A stretch of 64,000 bases of DNA from Antedon mediterranea (taxonomy: Eukaryota; Echinodermata; Crinoidea; Comatulida; Antedonidae): NCBI RefSeq assembly GCF_964355755.1, contig NC_092678.1, positions 21,362,922 to 21,426,921 of the forward strand, read 5' to 3'. The position numbers and the translations under genes were made by a program. Below the pieces are notes generated by a model that was not told the origin of the DNA, did not search any database, and worked only from the letters and a program-made list of their open reading frames with translations. This document shows, one piece after another, positions 24,101-39,100 of the stretch (positions are counted from its first letter, which is position 1; every line of letters starts with the position of its first letter).

Positions 24101-27100
24101 GTGTCCATATATGGGCACATCACATTTTTTTTGTCACATAAAGTTTGATAGTGTAAACAGATTTAAATGATTAAATTTAAATGTTATTGCATTTAAATAA
24201 TAGTTACTGCAGTAAATTTAATAGGAAACAAAACTTACTGTAACAGGGTGTTCCTCTGTGGTATCCTGATCAAAATGCGGTGGTTGACAGGTCAATACCG
24301 TGTTGGTTAACTGTGTTACATTACACGCCTGCTCGTCAACTTTTACTTGAACATCATCCCGTGTCGCAGCTAAGTTCAAGTGATTACCCTAAAAAAAAAT
24401 ATTTTAAAATGTTATTAATGCAGAATTTTTGTTAGAAATATTATGTACCATGTGACTGCTAGCCGCTACTGTATCTATGATTTTTACAGTTTCATATGCA
24501 ATGATATGATACGGTATCACATATGTATCACATGTGATATCTACTGTAAATCATAGGCAATACATATAGGCACCACTATGTGATGCAAAAATGACACTGT
24601 ATGTATTACAGAATTACCTATGATACTGGACATTATAATGCCATATGTGGAATAGTATACACTGAGATGTACCATCAATTAATGTAAACAAATAAATTTA
24701 AATAAATTACCATAATTTCCAATGGGTATGTATTATCTTTAAGTTGCCGAACTGAATTCTTATCTTCAAATTGATAATAAATTGGGTCGGTGACATACGT
24801 CATTTGTAGTATATCAAAATCAGTTTCGGTATCATTTGCGGTGGTGTTCATAATCTGCATAGCATTGTCTACATTATCCAAGATGAAGGCAATGTCCACT
24901 TCGGTTGGCGTTTCCACTTGTGAGCGTGAAATGTCTGGTGAGATACACGTCATCTGCGTGCCATTTGAATTCGTTGTACAAGGCTATAAAAAAATATCGG
25001 AAAAATGGAAATTTAAACAAACATTATGACAAATTAACAGATGAATTTATTATGGATGGTCGTACAAGGCTATAACAAAATATTGAAAAAAATAATATTT
25101 AAAAAAAATTATATATAAAAAAAATAACTCGACCAGGCTTGAAAAAAATATTGAAAAATGAAAATTAGAAAAAATTAACTGATGAATTTATCATTTTTTG
25201 GATGGTCATACAAGGCTATAATAAAATATTGGGAAAATGAAAATTGTAAAAAAAAATTTATCCAAAAAATTTTAATTTATGAATTTATTAATAATAGATA
25301 AATCATTATCATTATGTATATTTAAAGTGAACACATGGGCTGTGCAGTTATGGGTACACACATACTAATTGGGGCCTAGTCAATAATAACTGAAGCTTAT
25401 AGTCTTTGAGTTTGGTTGTGCAGTAACTAACACCTGTGTGATTCAGGTATAGCATATGCAAATTAACCATAGAATTCTTGATTGGGCAGTATGCTGTTGG
25501 GCTTGGTAGTATAAAGTACTATAGATAGAGTCTAGGGTTTTGTGTATCATGTGCTGTTTAGTAAGCTAGAATTGTAGCTGTTGAATTAGAGACATATCTC
25601 TGGTGCTTAATTTACTGCTACAATAAAGTAAGATATATTTAAGCTACTAATGTTATGCAGTGATTTAGGCTAATAATTCTATAGAGTAGTCTTTACTTTG
25701 CTATTGTATACTGTACTACCACTTGTCTTTATTTGTTTACAGGCAATCAGATTGGATAAGGAATACAATACATTTGGAAGCAATTACAGCTTTAATATGA
25801 TATGTATATGAATGGATCAATAATGCAGATTAATATATGAATGGATCAATAATGCAGATTAATATATGGATGGATCAATTTATATAGATCAATCATTTGA
25901 TATGATATGTGGATAGATCAATATTTATGGATCAATAATTAACTTATGGATTAATATAATTATGGATCAATATGGATTAATGTACTTATGGATTAATATA
26001 ATTATGGATCAATATGGATTAACATACTTATGGATTATTATACTTATGGATCAATATACAATGGATTATTAATATACTTATGGATCAATATACTTATGGA
26101 TCAATATGCTTATGGATCAATATGCTTATGGATCAATATTCTTAAGGATCAAAATACAGGTATGTTAAAATATTATTTGAACTTTTTTCACTAAAAATTT
26201 AGTTTAAAAAAAAACATACTTACCGAGTTATACTCTTGATACTCTGTTCCTAAATATACGGTTACTATGATTTTGGGTTCCATTATTATATGCAGGTTCG
26301 AGCCATACACATTTAATGGTAGACCACCACTAGAATAGATATGAATAAATATTACATTAATTTAAAAAAATATGATATTTCTCTAAAAATAACTGTGAAC
26401 ATCATGATTGAGATTTGACGAATATTATATATACAAAGAGGGCCTTGGCAAACATGGTTAATACCTATATTGCTGATTTTTTTTTCTGTGAGATGACCTT
26501 TATAGCAAGGGTGGGCCAGGGTGCTTATTGACATAATGTATCTAGGTATATTTTTAATTTAATAATGATGCTGTGTACTGTTGGCTTAACATGTTGTTGC
26601 TTTTGCATTGCGCATGTAGATCTCTCTCACAGCCCCACACCCTTCAGTAAAAATCCTTCTCCTGACCATCCCCTTTTTGCACCCTAACCCCTTTCTCTTT
26701 TTGCACCCCTACCCCTTTCTCTTTTTGCACCCCAACCCTTTCCCCTTTTTGCCCACGTTAGGGCTATTACCTGAGAATGCTTATCTTTGGATTCATATTT
26801 GTTATAACTGGATCATCTATGTAATGATATTGCTCTGTAGAATATTTTGAAGTATAGGTGTCAAATACAATGTTTATTTCCGATGACGTTGACACCATTT
26901 CTGGAATCCCCTCAGTAATACATGTTGCCATTGTTTCCACTTCACTATAAAAAGTAACAGAAAGCATAATTCAGTGTGAAATTTCTAAAAAATATTTTGC
27001 TAGGGACATACTGTATTTATAGCGCCCTAAATTCTCCCAATATTCTAATTTTCTAAGTTGGGACCTCTGCCCACCTGATATGAAATATGCCAAATGTCTA

Positions 27101-30100
27101 CATCGTTAAGCACACTTGACTTAAATTTCAACCTAGCTACAGTATATTGTCCAGGTTGAATTATTCCAGGCTAATTTACTAGCAAATTGTGTCAATTAAA
27201 TTAACTAATTAGGAAAACCATTAATTCTCACCTGATAATGGTACATTCCATTCCACCGATCTTTATCAGACGTGAGTTACCAGCCGTTAGGTCGGAACCA
27301 TAGATTTGAAGATTAGTGCCCCCAGATATAGGCCCATATGGGGGGTTGAATCCTTCAATGTTCGGATCCTGAAACAAACATAAAATTCATTTTAAAGTTC
27401 ACTTTATTGTGATCTTTCAATTGAAAGTATATTAATGCTATTTATTATTTATTATAACAAATATGAATAATGCAATTAATAAGACCAAAGACACACATAA
27501 AAATACCCTTGATTTTTGGAGAAAAGTAAGCAGACTTGTTATCATTTATTATTATTTGCAATCATACCAACATTTTTTTCTATCTTGAAAATATACGGTT
27601 GTTGAAACTTTTTTTCTGTCTCAAAAATGAAAAAAATGATGACGAAAACATAAAAAGTAGATCAGTCGAGGAGGCCGCAACTTTTTAATTACATTTTAAA
27701 ATTAGTTTTCCATTATGTGAATTTATTTAATCATTTTTTGCGATGATAAAAAATGCAGACTAATCACATTCACTCAAAGATGAAAACCGGCTTTAATATT
27801 GAATACCGAACATCTTAAAATTATTAACACGTCTCTTTGTATTCTAATGATCTGTAGATGAGACGAACTTTGAACTTTCAAAATCAACAAACCATATCAA
27901 GAAACATTCATATCAAGTTAATCTGTCTTGACCTATTTATGTCTTTTCTTGTATTCTTAAATCCATTGCAATTTGTTGGAATTGCTTAGTTGACAGAAAA
28001 TTATAATGATGATGATGTTGCCAAACTAAATATATTTTATTGTATGTAATTTTTTGTATAATAATATTATAGTAAACAAAATTGGATTTATTTTTTTCTG
28101 ACCGTCATAACCAGGTATTTTGACATTTACCCCCTTTTCTACTGTCAAAGAATTCACATGATGTAAACTAACCAGCAATAAGGAAGAACATGTGTTTATT
28201 GTGTTTTTCTTATTGCTGCATATATGATAACAAAATTGGATTTCTTTTTCTCTGACCGTCATAACCAGGTATTTTGACATTTACCCCCTTTTCTACTGTC
28301 AAAGAATTCACATATATGTAAACTAACCAGCAATACAAGGAAGAACATGTGTTTATTACGTTTTTCTTCTTCCCGTGGTAACAAAATTGCATTTCTTTTT
28401 CTCTGACCATCATACAGTAACTGGGAATTTTGACATTTCCCCTTTTGTACGGTCAAAGAATGGTCATGTACGGTATGCAAACTAGTTATATACCAATAAG
28501 GAAGAACGTGTGTTTATTGTGTTCTTCCCGCATATAGGAAATTTAATTGCTTCCTATTTCGAAATCCTTGCCAAAACCAGGATAAGGTATTATACAATTG
28601 ATTGTCCTTGATTAGAAGGGAATTTTTTTGACAAGTATTGTCCTACTTTTCAATCTGAGAGGAAATATAGACTAATTCTATTTAATGTACTTCTGTCAAT
28701 TATAGATATAAATTTAAGTGTTTATTAGAGGATATCACGGTAGAGTCTACTGAGGGGAAGTTTCTTGTGAATTCAGGAATTTAATACACTGTATACTACA
28801 GTATGATTCTGTGTTTAAGGGTTAAACTATTTAGAAATTATTCCTCTCCTTGGTTGGACTTATTGTGTCATTAATAAGATTAAAATTATTTTGAGGATTT
28901 TGTTATATATATATATATATACATAACATAAGTTATAGAAATTATTCATTCCCTCTTAAAACACTTCAATCACCGTTCTACAGACTTACCTCTCCTTTAT
29001 TGAATTCTAATCAAATCCTTCAATTACACCCCTTTCCATTCCACCCCCTTAATATTCATCTACATCCCTTTCCTTCAACTACGGCACCCTAACCCCCAAA
29101 CGCAAAGTTCTATATCTCATTTCCTCCAACGACACCCCTTTCCATCACACCACTTTAATTCAACTACACTCCTTTCCATTAACCCCTTACTGCTCCTACA
29201 TTGATTTACTTACAACGTATGAGAAAGTCATTTCAGACAAAGCAATGCCTGTGATTGTATATGGAATAAGATCACTGTTCACATTGATGGAGACCGTAAC
29301 AATTCCTTTTGTTGGTTCATCAACTGCAGCAGTAATGCAAGTTATCCTAAAGAAAAAAAAAATACTTAAAATTAAAAAAATCTACATTTAGTTTATTATT
29401 GTTTATGCAATTTTTCAGCAGGTTTTATTTTTATAATCACATTCTGTTTATTGCCTCACATAGACTTCATTAATCATACTTAATTGTAGTAGAAGAATGT
29501 AGTTACTGCAGTAACTGCAGTAGAATAATGTTGACATGATCCATTTTACTTTTATTCCCTTTTGTATTTATGACTTTTTATATTTTTAATTGTTTGAGCT
29601 AGTCAACAAAACTAATTTGCTTCTTGGACCAATAAAACTCTGTATCCTGTATTCTTTTCATTAAGGATGTATATTTTAGGCCGAACCCATAATTACGCAT
29701 AAAACCTTTGACATAATTTTGACTGTGTTTATAGTTCATTTAAATTTCTTTCCTGCGTTGCTCATTCTGAAATAAAGCTAGGCTCTGTCTACACTATCAA
29801 ACTTTATGTGACAAAAAAATCTGATGTGCCCATATATGGATGGATGATGATGTCATATCACTACCATATTTGGGTATATCAGTTTGATAGTGTAGACAGA
29901 GCTTAAGAAACGAATACAAAAATGTGTGTGTACAGCAGTAAACAATGCGTGTTAACTTGTTATTTATCCGCACCTTGACAGATAACTCTTTGTTAATTTT
30001 GTAATAAAGTACACTGTACATTCCTTGACTTGACTCGTGTAAGTCGTCATAAGGAACATGATGCGGTAGATAAGTCACTTCCTTTGATAGTCTTTATATA

Positions 30101-33100
30101 GATATACTACCTACTCAACGTGCAATTTAACCCACAGATTACCACTAGTTCCTTGTACTGATTTATTCATTGTCTTTTAAACTTCTGAGTAAAGTGACAT
30201 GTACGTTATGCCACCAACAATTAATTTTAGAATTTGGTGTAGTTGCAGAAGCTATCACAATTTCATCACTGCACATTAGTTATTATTATTTATGAGTGAT
30301 AAGTTAAGTAACCAACTTACACATGTAATTCGCTTTTTTCTGGAATCGGAGTACAGATAACTCCTCCTGGTAAATTGATGGCGTGGGTACCCCTTGTCAT
30401 GTTGACACCGACACCAAGGTTGTCACCGCTTATTATCAACTCTGTTCCCCCTCCCAATGGCCCTGACAGGGGCGATATCTGAAATAAAGAAAAAAGACAA
30501 ATTAACCATTTGTAGCAACAGATTCATTGCGAAAGTTACATAGCATAGAATCAGATTTAAAAAAAATGGCTATTAATGTTAGATGGTTGGCAAGATATGT
30601 CTAGGAATAATAAATAGTTGTGTTACAAAAGCATATGTAGGCCTAGAGTGTTCCGGATGGATTTAAATTTTCCGGTAAAGATTTCTTTCACTTCTCATAA
30701 ACACAATGTAGATGGCACCTATATTGGAAAAAAGCCAACTTTCAACAAGACATTTTGAAATATTGAAAAATAATACTGCGTGGTACCACTCCCTTGGATG
30801 TGCAGTAAAGCAATCACTTACTGCAGTTAAAAAAGCAATCACTTACTGCATAACTAATGTGCAGTAAAGCAATCACTTACTGCATAACTAATGCAGTAAA
30901 GCAATCAATTCATAACTACTGCAGTAAAGCTATCACTTACTTCATAACTATTGCAGTAAATCACTTACTTCGTAAATAGCTGGTAGACATGCTGCCTGAC
31001 TCCAGACCACACCTGCACCAAAGCATTCATTTTGGCTTGAGCAGTAATCACCACACCATCCACAAATTATGGGGTCTTCCGTCGTCACACAAGTTGAACA
31101 GTCTGGATACTGGGAACAGTCGTTGATTGGTACTTGAAAAAGCTGTAAAAATATAACACATTTTAATTGAAAGGAAATTGGAAAAAAAAACAAGATTTCA
31201 CCATTATAAAGCTGTCTGCACTATCAAACTTTATGTGACAAAAAAAATGTGATACATGGACATGATGTTGTCATATCACTGCCATATTTGGGCACATCAT
31301 ACTTTTTTTGTCAAACTAGTTTGATTGTGTAGACAGAGCTTAACACAAGAAAATTAAACCAAATTTCTAGTTGATTATTGATGCTTTGTACATGGAAGGA
31401 TATCTTTTTTGGAAGACTCTTTGTCTGACCACATGAAGGAGGAACCCAAAGAGGAGGCTTGAATGCAGTATGGTAGCAGACATGGAGTTTTATAGCAGCA
31501 ATTAAAAGAAAGATGGAAGGGGGTTTTTTTTGCATCATCCAACAGCATGTTCCCTCACCAAACTATTTTAAACTACTTTATCATGCTTAAAAACTAAGTC
31601 TCATTTGAGGATTGGTAGTGGACTTCAGTCATGAGTTAAAAACCTGCCACTAGTATTGGAAGACATGCATGTTTAACCATCAAGCTACAACTCCACTGTT
31701 GTGTGGTTATGAATAAAATGAAAAAATGATGGAATAAAAACTGCAAAATGTCTTTAATAACTTAATAACTCTACTCTGAAATTGCATTGGCCTCCTCAAA
31801 ATATAAATTATAATAATTACTCATTACTCTACAGTACACTCATTATAGTCATGCCTCATTCAACTTTCAAAGAAAAAAAAACAGTTGTCTAATAATATCT
31901 GAAATAACAAACAATGAGGACATGTAATTCATGTGTGTAGTCTGTCAATATAATTCTCATTGCGTTTCTTACACACTCTCATTATCTAATCAATTCTATG
32001 TCTTGCAGGCTTCTTGAAAGTGAAAGCGTTCATTTTTCCGCGCTCTATCATTTCAGATCTTGATGGCATTAAAGATGCAGTCGACATACAAAACAATTAT
32101 ATCTTTTTTAATATCTGTATTCCTTTAATTATTATTCATTATTTATGAAGCACCTTTTCAAAAGATCCCAGCGCTGTACAGATAGTTAAACAGAAACCAC
32201 ATACACATAAAAAAAATAAAAATGTTACTTACTGTAGGGAACAAATATGTTTTTAGTTATTTCTTAGAAACACGAGAATTAGGAGCCTGTCGGATATAGT
32301 TTTTTAGTTCCTTATATTATATATTATACATCAGCGTAACCCTTTGTAACTTATATACAACATATACAGTACTGTAGTCCTTTTTTTAGTTCACCTTGTG
32401 TTATAATGGGCAACAGCATCTTTAAACTTCATTCATTCTCCAATATAATGGTACGAATAACATAATATGGATTGCTAATCACTCACACCGCCTCAGGGAA
32501 AGCGCTGTAACTTTACCGTCCCCTTTATAAAAATCAGTGTTTGATTAATGATGCTATTATCTAGCGAGGGGAAAATATCTTTAGAGAAAATGTAATGGAG
32601 GTTTGACATTTGATGTGTGTTTCCATGGAATCGCACAAAGGGCATGGATTATCCATCTTAAAATGGTCAATTTATAGCATCTCAGAGTATAGTAATAGTA
32701 AAGTGGCGTAAGCAGTCTTGTCAATATGCCTTTCTACAGTACTATTCAAGGTGTCTTGGGTTTAAGTCTCATTAGACTTAACTAATCCTATAATAAGCCA
32801 TGAAATATAATTAGTATATTACAATTGAAAAATATGTTTGTCTACTAATGCTATAATCTAGGATTCAAATCCAATTAAAATATTATTTTAAGAAAGTATA
32901 AACTAAAAATTACAAAAAAAAAAGGTTTTGTAGAGGTAGGTTCAGAATACTGAAACAAATTATGGTACAATTTAAAATACATCAAACATAAATAATATCA
33001 TTTTAAAAATTTAGAAAATGAAATTTTTTTTAATTTGACAGATTTGCTTGAAAAATATTTACAGTTGCAAACAAAATAAACTTATTTATACAATATAAAT

Positions 33101-36100
33101 AAAAACAATTTAATAAATGAGTTTAATTGAATGTAACTCAATGTTTTTGTGTTTTATTATGTACCTTTACTGTACGCTCCCACTCCCGACCCCACCCATT
33201 AATATACTCTTGTTGACGACAACATTTAATCTACAAACAGTTTGTTGGCCATTTTGTTTTCATAAATCATAAATCCAGTTTATTATCATTTGTTCCCATA
33301 AATCAATGTTTTTCATTCCTGTATCAATCTGGTATATTCTATTTTTCAATGTTAAGCTCTAGTTTGACAAAAAAAAGTGTGATTTGCCCAAATATGGTAG
33401 TGATAAGTTTAAATATGGTAGTGATATGACATCATCGTGTCCATATTATGCACACATCACAATTTTTTGTCTCATAAAATTTGATAGTGTAGACAGAGCT
33501 TTATTCCTTTTATAATACAGTATGTGTAATATAAACTACTCCTGTTATTCAAGCTAAATTTATAGATTCATTCATCAATGACTGGTTTGCAATCTATCAA
33601 GATGCTTTCTGGTATTCTATATGCCATTTGATATGGAATTACTTATACTACAACTGTACAATTTGTAAACCTCTCTTGGGAGCAATTCTATTGCAGTGTG
33701 TAAATCTGTACTGCAGATTTCATTTTATATTTCATTTGTAAACTGACAGGTGCCCATTTATACTGCTGGGTAAATTTGCATAAACATGAAATTCAGGTAG
33801 ATTTACATGAAATTATTACCAACAACTCAATGTTGTTTTTCATTTGTCTTTCATAATCTTACATTTATTTTTAGAATAACGCATACAGTATATAAATGGA
33901 AGTAATTTTCCACTATGAATAAATGAATGAATATGCTTTTTCCCCCAATATGCTCATAGAGAGATGATTCATATCAATATATATTAACTTACATTTTGTG
34001 GAGTTCCAACATATATACTCTCCATATCTAGACTAAAAGGCATATCTTGAATGATAGGTCCGGGTGGATCCATAGTTTGGTTCCGGTATGGTGTCACTAT
34101 TCCAGGAGGATTGACTCCACGTGGAGGTGGATTTCGCCCCTCATTTCTTTCTCGTAAGATATACTGTAAAAAAGAAATTGCATAATTGAAGTTTAAACCC
34201 AGATAATGTAGTTTAATATTAAAATTTGCGAGAACATTCAATTTGTCATAATCATACATACAATAGAATCCCTAAGAACATATCAGTACCCAACAATTGT
34301 CTCCTCATTGTCTCCTTTAATCATGCCCTTTCACATATCAGTACCCAACAATTGTCTCCTCATTGTCTCCTTTAATCATGCCCTTTCATATATCAGTACC
34401 CAACAATTGTCTCCTCATTGTCTCCTTTAATCATGCCCTTTCATATATCAGTACCCAACAATTGTCTCCTCATTGTCTCCTTTAATCATGCCCTTTCATA
34501 TATCAGTACCCAACAATTGTCTCCTCATTGTCTCCTTTAATCATGCCCTTTCATATATCAGCACCCAACAATTGTCTCCTCATTGTCTCCTTTAATCATG
34601 CCCTTTCATATATCAGTACCCAACAATTGTCTCCTCATTGTCTCCTTTAATCATGCCCTTTCACATATCAGTACCCAACAATTGTCTCCTCATTTTCTCC
34701 TTTAATCATGCCCTTTCGTCTCATGCGAAAGTGTCCCCTTTAGTACATAGACTAGTCCAGATAGTCATATTTCCACTCTAATAAGATGCTGTAGGCATTT
34801 CGTGTTAAAAACGAATAAACATGTAGTCCAGATCCCTATGTCAAAAAAAGTGCCTTCGTGTGCAGATCATGGGGAAAGTGTAAACATTGTGTTTTATGAA
34901 TATTTGAATCATGCTGGTTATAAAAACCCATGTTGTCAAATTTCTAAAATTCATCTTTGACCTCTGACCTCAATTTGAATGTTTTGACCCATTGAAAACA
35001 AAATGGTCATATCTTTGCAACGCTTAGATTAGATGAACCCGGAACCTTCTGCTTGATATGCAGATCTCCTAACCATTAGACCACTGGGGTTTTCATTGTA
35101 TTGTTCCAATTCGATTGTGCGATGCAGCGAGGCACACCAAATATAAGTGTGAGGCATGCGAGGCATATAGTTTACAATTTCAAAAAGGTGCGAGGCATAT
35201 AGTTTACAATTTCAAAAAGGTGCGAGGCATTTCTTAACGTGCAATTATGCTATATTATAGGACTAATAATCAATTATTTATATTTTTAAAATAGGCCTAG
35301 CGTATCGAAATAGATTCGTGTATACACTCATCATGCTATGTTGTTTATTTTTATGTAACGATTGTTTTTTTCATTCAAGTCATATCGTGGCTGGTATAAG
35401 TTGACTACAATGTTCAAATTGTTTGTTCATAATGATAATGAAAGAGTTGGTCAAAAAGACTTCACAGAATCAATTCAATACAACAACAACGTATTTATAT
35501 CAAAACATTTCTCGGAATAGAAATAGATTGTAAAATTGGTAAAAAAACAAACATGTTAAATGTATACAAACAACAATTGATAAAGACATAAGTATAATAA
35601 TAATAATATATAAATTGAGAAAACTGCTAGAAAGTAGTGTATAATTTATTTTATTTATGCATTGATATTACCATATATTAATGATTGTTGTGACATTTGA
35701 GGTAACACTTATAAAAGTACAGTACAAAATGTTTACAAAAAAAAGGTACTGTAATTTATAAAATTATCAATAGTGTAAGATGATAGCATTAGAGGTTTCG
35801 TTTTGAGGTTTTTTCATCTACAGTATTATATATAATGCCTTCAATTCAGAATAAGGAAATAGAATTAACTAGCTTCACGGCCAAAATGATAATAGAGGAC
35901 TAAAACAAAGTGGAATGCGTCAATTTCTCATGCATTTATTGGTGAAAAACACGTTTAATCTCAATATATTTGTTAATTTGTCAATAAAAATGCTGTAATA
36001 TGTTACTGCTGATACTGTTCTGTTTTGTTCTGTTAAAGAATAATAATCAATCCTAAATTTTGGGAAATGATAAAATGATGCCTCGAATTTTTTGATGATG

Positions 36101-39100
36101 GTAAAACGATGCCTCGCATAAATTTCTGACTTGCCTTGTTTTTGCGCATATCCTATGCCTGTTGTGCATGTAGTTCTCTGTGCCCTGGGGACCTGTGAAC
36201 ACCTGCACATAGCCGGCCTAGCCCATTAAACAATTATTACGCAATAAACATTAAGCTATATATGCTTTGCAATTAGTGGTAATATGTAGGCCTACACACA
36301 TAAATATAAGTTTAATTTATAGTATAATAATTAGATATCAAATTAATAGTTTTCATACAATAATATCGTGGATTTATATAGCGCCTAATGTTGTGAAACA
36401 TTATTACCCAGTCTATTGGATCAAACGTGTATGGAAACATCCAAAATTGAAATGACACATGAAATAAATGATGTCATATTGCAGTTTTTGGTATAACAAG
36501 TGAGCATCTTCATCTGCAATCAAAGTTGCTATTTCATTGCCAGAATTTTACCTGTTTGGTGACCAAGTCAACAACTTTTTTGGCTTATATTATAATGCTG
36601 TTTCCAAGATTCATCGAGCATAAAGGACATTATATTGTGCCAACAAGAAGGATGAAGAACCATCAGTTAAAGATACTGCATATCAACGGTATTCAAAGGG
36701 TTTGGGTAATTTTCTAACTTGCCATCACTACCGGTGACCGGTAAACAAGCTTTGTTCTTATGTCATCCACACCAGCATTTGTTATAAATCTTTATGAATT
36801 TGAAATAATTTGAAATGGTGAATAAATTGATAATTGGTACTTAATTACAGTATTTAAATTTCTACAACAAGCAGTATTTAACTTCCTTGGCAAAACATTT
36901 CAGGAAATGGAATCGAAACTTTGAATGCAGATGGAGCATTAAATCTATTAGGGGCCTACTATTACTTTGGCATCATTAAAAAAATATTTTAAGACAGAAG
37001 AAGCAATATAGTGGAAAATCTGTAGTTAAAGAAAACACTGGGGAGCAAATGGCAACATCTTCAATGGCATTTCAAATGAGAAACGATCTGTACTTGCAAA
37101 GAAACAAAGATATGAATTATGAATGAATTCGAAACATGCATCTTTTGTTCAGTCCAAAATTAACAAGACATCTGATTAATAATAATTAATAGTAATCCAC
37201 TTTACAGTAGGTGGTCTATAAGTAAAACCAACCGTTCGGCCATTTTTAATTTATGCTAATGAACCCACTTTACAATGTCCGATTTTGGTAAACTTTGGAT
37301 ATGATGTTAATTGGGACCATATCAACCAGACAAAACAAAAACAAATTATGTTGCAATTTGTTCTAGGTTCAACCATACTTTTACTGGACTATAGGTAGAA
37401 ACCATTTTTAACTTGCTATGTTAATTAAAAGCCAAGTTATAAGCCAAAATAAGTTTAAAATGATGGCGGCCATCTTGGATTTCAACATGGCGGCTGAAAT
37501 AGAATATTTACAACTTTAATAACAATATATTTGGAATCCTCAGTATTACAAACATAGGTACTGTATAGACATCATTTCTAACCTACTATGTTACTTATAT
37601 GTTAAGTTATAAGCCAAAATACGTTTTAAATGGCGACCATCTTGAATTCCAACATGGAGGTTGAAATAGAATATTTACAACTTTAATAACAATATATTTG
37701 GAATCCTCAGTATCACAAACATAGGTATAGAAACTATTTTTAACTTGCTATGTTAATGAAAAGTCAAGTTATAAGCCAAAATACGTTTAAAATGGCGGCC
37801 ATCTTGGATTTTAACATGACGGCTGAAATAGAATATTTTCAACTTTAATAATATAGTTGGAATCTTCACTATCATAAACATAGGTATAGACACCATTTTT
37901 AACTTGCTACGTCACTTAAAAGTCAAGTTATAAGCCAAAATAAGTCTGATATGGCGGCCATTTTGTTTTTCACATTTTAAGGGTGAATATCTAAAAATTT
38001 GAATTCAGCACCCCAAAATTACCCTAAAACACACACACACGAAATGCCTACAGCATTTCATTTTTCTCAAATCTGGACTAGTCTAACATGGGGTTTTGCT
38101 AGAATAGAGGTGTCCCTTTAATGCAGCCTGGGTGTTGCTAGAATAGAGGTGTCCCTTTAATGCAGCCTGGGTGTTGCTAGAATAGAAGTGTCCTCTTAAT
38201 GCAGTGTTGTTGTTAGAATATACAGGTGTCCCCTTTTATAGGAGTGTCGTTGGAATAGAGGTGTACACTTAATACTGGGTGTTGCTTGAATAAAGGTGTC
38301 CCAAAAGATGGTGTCTACTGTATATAATCTTGTAGTAATATTAACATGTATTTTGTTTTATTTTACGAAGTAGTACAAATTACATTGGTATCATTATTCT
38401 AAAACAGTAGTTTTGACTCATTAAAGCCGATTTTCCACTAGGCGAATTTGTTCGCGCGAATCCAACGTTTCGAAGAGAAATAAATCGCCTACTCTCTTTC
38501 CACTACATGAGCGAATAGCTGCGACGTTCATGTTCCTCGCGTGGTTGCTGAGCATTTCGATTCGCATGAGTGCTCATGAAAGCGTCTTCCTGAGCTCTGA
38601 TTGGTTGCGCAATGTAGAAACAATTCGAACTAGTAAATTTCGCTGAAGCGAAAAATCAAAGGAACTAGAATTCGTGGAAGAAGGCAGTATGACAGACAGA
38701 AACGCTAATACGCATGTGCATAGCATGACGCTTTCGATTCGCGCGAACAAATTCGCCTAGTGGAAAATCGGCTTAACTCATCATGTTCAGACAAACACGT
38801 GGGGAATTTGAGCTAATAATTATATGATCAGACTGTGGGAAATGAGGCAAAGGCAAAAAATAATAAATGAATAGTCTTAGACTAAACTTTGACAATGTTG
38901 TAGTAACACCTTGACAGCACACATACAGGTTCAATAGTTGAATGAAGAATGTTACAAATTATGAACGAAAATCCATTGTTGTACGGTTGTGTGCTTGATG
39001 CAAATAAGCTTGTCAACGGCAGGCTAGTACATCGGTTTGTAATTAGTTAGATCAATACAAACTACAAAACTGACATCTCGTTTACGACGGCACTAGCTTT

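Noticed and set aside
28026-28480. Three overlapping 67-84-residue frames on the minus strand
   Set aside because: They cover the 150-bp direct repeat and resemble each other only for that reason; they lie in a receptor intron.
35020-35100. Functional tRNA gene
   Set aside because: The T-stem (ccggg with aatct) and the acceptor stem do not pair.
35920-36717. Short frames of 62-96 residues on both strands in the long receptor intron
   Set aside because: No splice signals in fitting phase, low-complexity composition, and a LINE/SINE tail fragment nearby; treated as chance frames.
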